Assembly: GCA_003557825.1 (NCBI GenBank) | Contig: PWNM01000387.1 | Location: 1-7,095 of the forward strand | Reading direction: 5' to 3' | From: Candidatus Hydrogenedentota bacterium | GTDB lineage: Bacteria; Hydrogenedentota; Hydrogenedentia; Hydrogenedentales; SLHB01 | Length of the DNA: 7,095 bases | Shown: positions 6,503 to 7,095 of the stretch, in pieces | Numbering within the stretch: the stretch's first letter is position 1 | How the letters are laid out: each line of letters starts with the position of its first letter | The notes under the pieces: model-generated | The model's input: only the letters and a program-made list of their open reading frames with translations | Told to the model about the DNA's origin: nothing | The model's database searches: none | Position numbers and translations under genes: made by a program

Positions 6503-7095
6503 ATGCCGGAAGCGGGTCGTATTCCTACGATTCATGTAGTTGCGGATTCCATACCTCGGGCTCATTTTCGGGCCATGAAGGCTGTTTGGGAACAGGGACT
6601 TGCCATCCGAACGGAATACGATCGACGTGATGCCCAGGGGGCGTATATCGATCCACCAAGTCGAGATGCTCGAGTCTTAATCGAGGTCACCGATCCCTTC
6701 GCCCAACCGCGTTTCCCTCCGCTGTCCTTTTGTGAAATCGGCACATACATTGCTGAAATCCTGGGCGTGAAAGACCATCTGGTCGTACCGATCGAAGCGC
6801 TTCGTCGAGCGCGAGGGGGAGAATTGTCTGCCCAGGAATGGCCCTACACCTATCACCAACGGCTGTTCAGTCATCCTGCTGCCGATGGATCCGCAGTGGA
6901 TCAGATTGCCATAGCCGTCGAACGCGTAGCACAAACGCCCTACACCCGGCGCGCCGTCGCGACGACAGCCATGCCCGACGTTGACGTCTTCCTACAGGAG
7001 GATGTGCCCTGTCTGCGCGAGATGCAGCTTCGGTGTCCGGAAGATGAGGCAGGCAATTGGGTGTTGAACCTGAGTACGGCATGGCGTTCTCGCGA
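6503..7095 (+). CDS. Thymidylate synthase family protein (3' end missing)
   Basis: This frame is open to the window edge: 197 codons plus two bases, with no stop. The ATG has a good Shine-Dalgarno (AAAGGGGAT) just before it. The family methylates, or in some members hydroxymethylates, a pyrimidine deoxynucleotide using methylene-tetrahydrofolate. Signs are PPSRDARVLIEVTDPFAQPRF (51-71), EWPYTYHQRL (112-121), DQIAIAVERV (133-142), the phosphate-binding Arg pair YTRRAV (147-152), VPCLREMQ (168-175) with likely catalytic nucleophile C170, and WRSR (194-197), where the following GA is consistent with the conserved Asp of RSxD. This layout resembles the divergent PCL-type members found in archaea and some bacteria rather than E. 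coli ThyA, which has PCH. The residues that separate dUMP from dCMP enzymes lie beyond the window, so a plain ThyA name is not justified. It follows the sigma factor gene on the same strand by 117 bases. Confidence 0.85.
   Translation, partial: MPEAGRIPTIHVVADSIPRAHFRAMKAVWEQGLAIRTEYDRRDAQGAYIDPPSRDARVLIEVTDPFAQPRFPPLSFCEIGTYIAEILGVKDHLVVPIEALRRARGGELSAQEWPYTYHQRLFSHPAADGSAVDQIAIAVERVAQTPYTRRAVATTAMPDVDVFLQEDVPCLREMQLRCPEDEAGNWVLNLSTAWRSR

Noticed and set aside
6562..7082. Minus-strand open frames (6562-6750, 6677-6934, 6867-7082) at the right end
   Set aside because: They are antisense to the thymidylate synthase-like gene, whose plus-strand frame shows the catalytic Cys, Arg pair and other family motifs.
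1..7095. Search for CRISPR arrays, tRNA/rRNA genes, insertion sequences, attachment sites and defence genes
   Set aside because: No regularly spaced repeats, transposase or integrase motifs, tRNA-like cloverleaf or known defence domains were seen; coding sequence fills nearly the whole window.

Overview
The window reads as ordinary bacterial chromosome: Shine-Dalgarno-like leaders, a rho-independent terminator, sigma70-like promoter boxes, tight gene spacing and moderate GC (roughly 50-55% by eye). Nothing points to a phage, plasmid, transposon or CRISPR array. The gene mix is a K+-dependent membrane pyrophosphatase, a REC-PAS-GGDEF protein, an ECF sigma factor and a plant-like glucuronokinase homologue. 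That would suit a free-living Gram-negative-type environmental bacterium, perhaps an uncultivated lineage related to the PVC group or Hydrogenedentota. This taxonomic guess is weak and comes from general resemblance only.

Layout. 1-1691 (+) is the 3' three-quarters or more of a membrane-bound pyrophosphatase gene (hppA), closed by a perfect 12-bp-stem terminator. A candidate promoter at 1833-1861 then leads to a 77-residue exported or membrane small protein of unknown function (1967-2200). It is followed by a three-domain response regulator/diguanylate cyclase (2281-3669), whose stop codon overlaps the start of a TIM-barrel sugar isomerase/epimerase (to 4481). Converging on it from the minus strand is a GHMP kinase very like plant glucuronokinase (5488-4478). 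The two convergent genes share a single CTAG as both stop codons. A 258-bp divergent intergenic region (5489-5746) carries candidate promoters in both directions, an 8-bp inverted repeat, a scattered 7-mer repeat and a leader hairpin. It leads on the + strand to an ECF-type sigma factor (5747-6385) and then a thymidylate-synthase-family gene cut off by the window edge (6503-7095).

How the genes may work together. The pyrophosphatase recovers energy from PPi as an ion gradient and ends its own transcription unit. The diguanylate cyclase and sugar isomerase are almost certainly translationally coupled, linking a c-di-GMP signalling output to a sugar-metabolism enzyme. The kinase next door would make a sugar 1-phosphate, glucuronate 1-phosphate if the plant resemblance holds, which is a precursor of nucleotide sugars and hence of polysaccharide. 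A c-di-GMP/polysaccharide theme is therefore reasonable, but it is inference from adjacency. The sigma factor has no recognisable anti-sigma gene on its downstream side; a thymidylate synthase relative lies there instead.

I did not find a convincing new multi-gene system. The items most worth a second look are the plant-like glucuronokinase, the small exported protein, the coupled cyclase/isomerase pair with a degenerate inhibitory site, and the structured divergent intergenic region.
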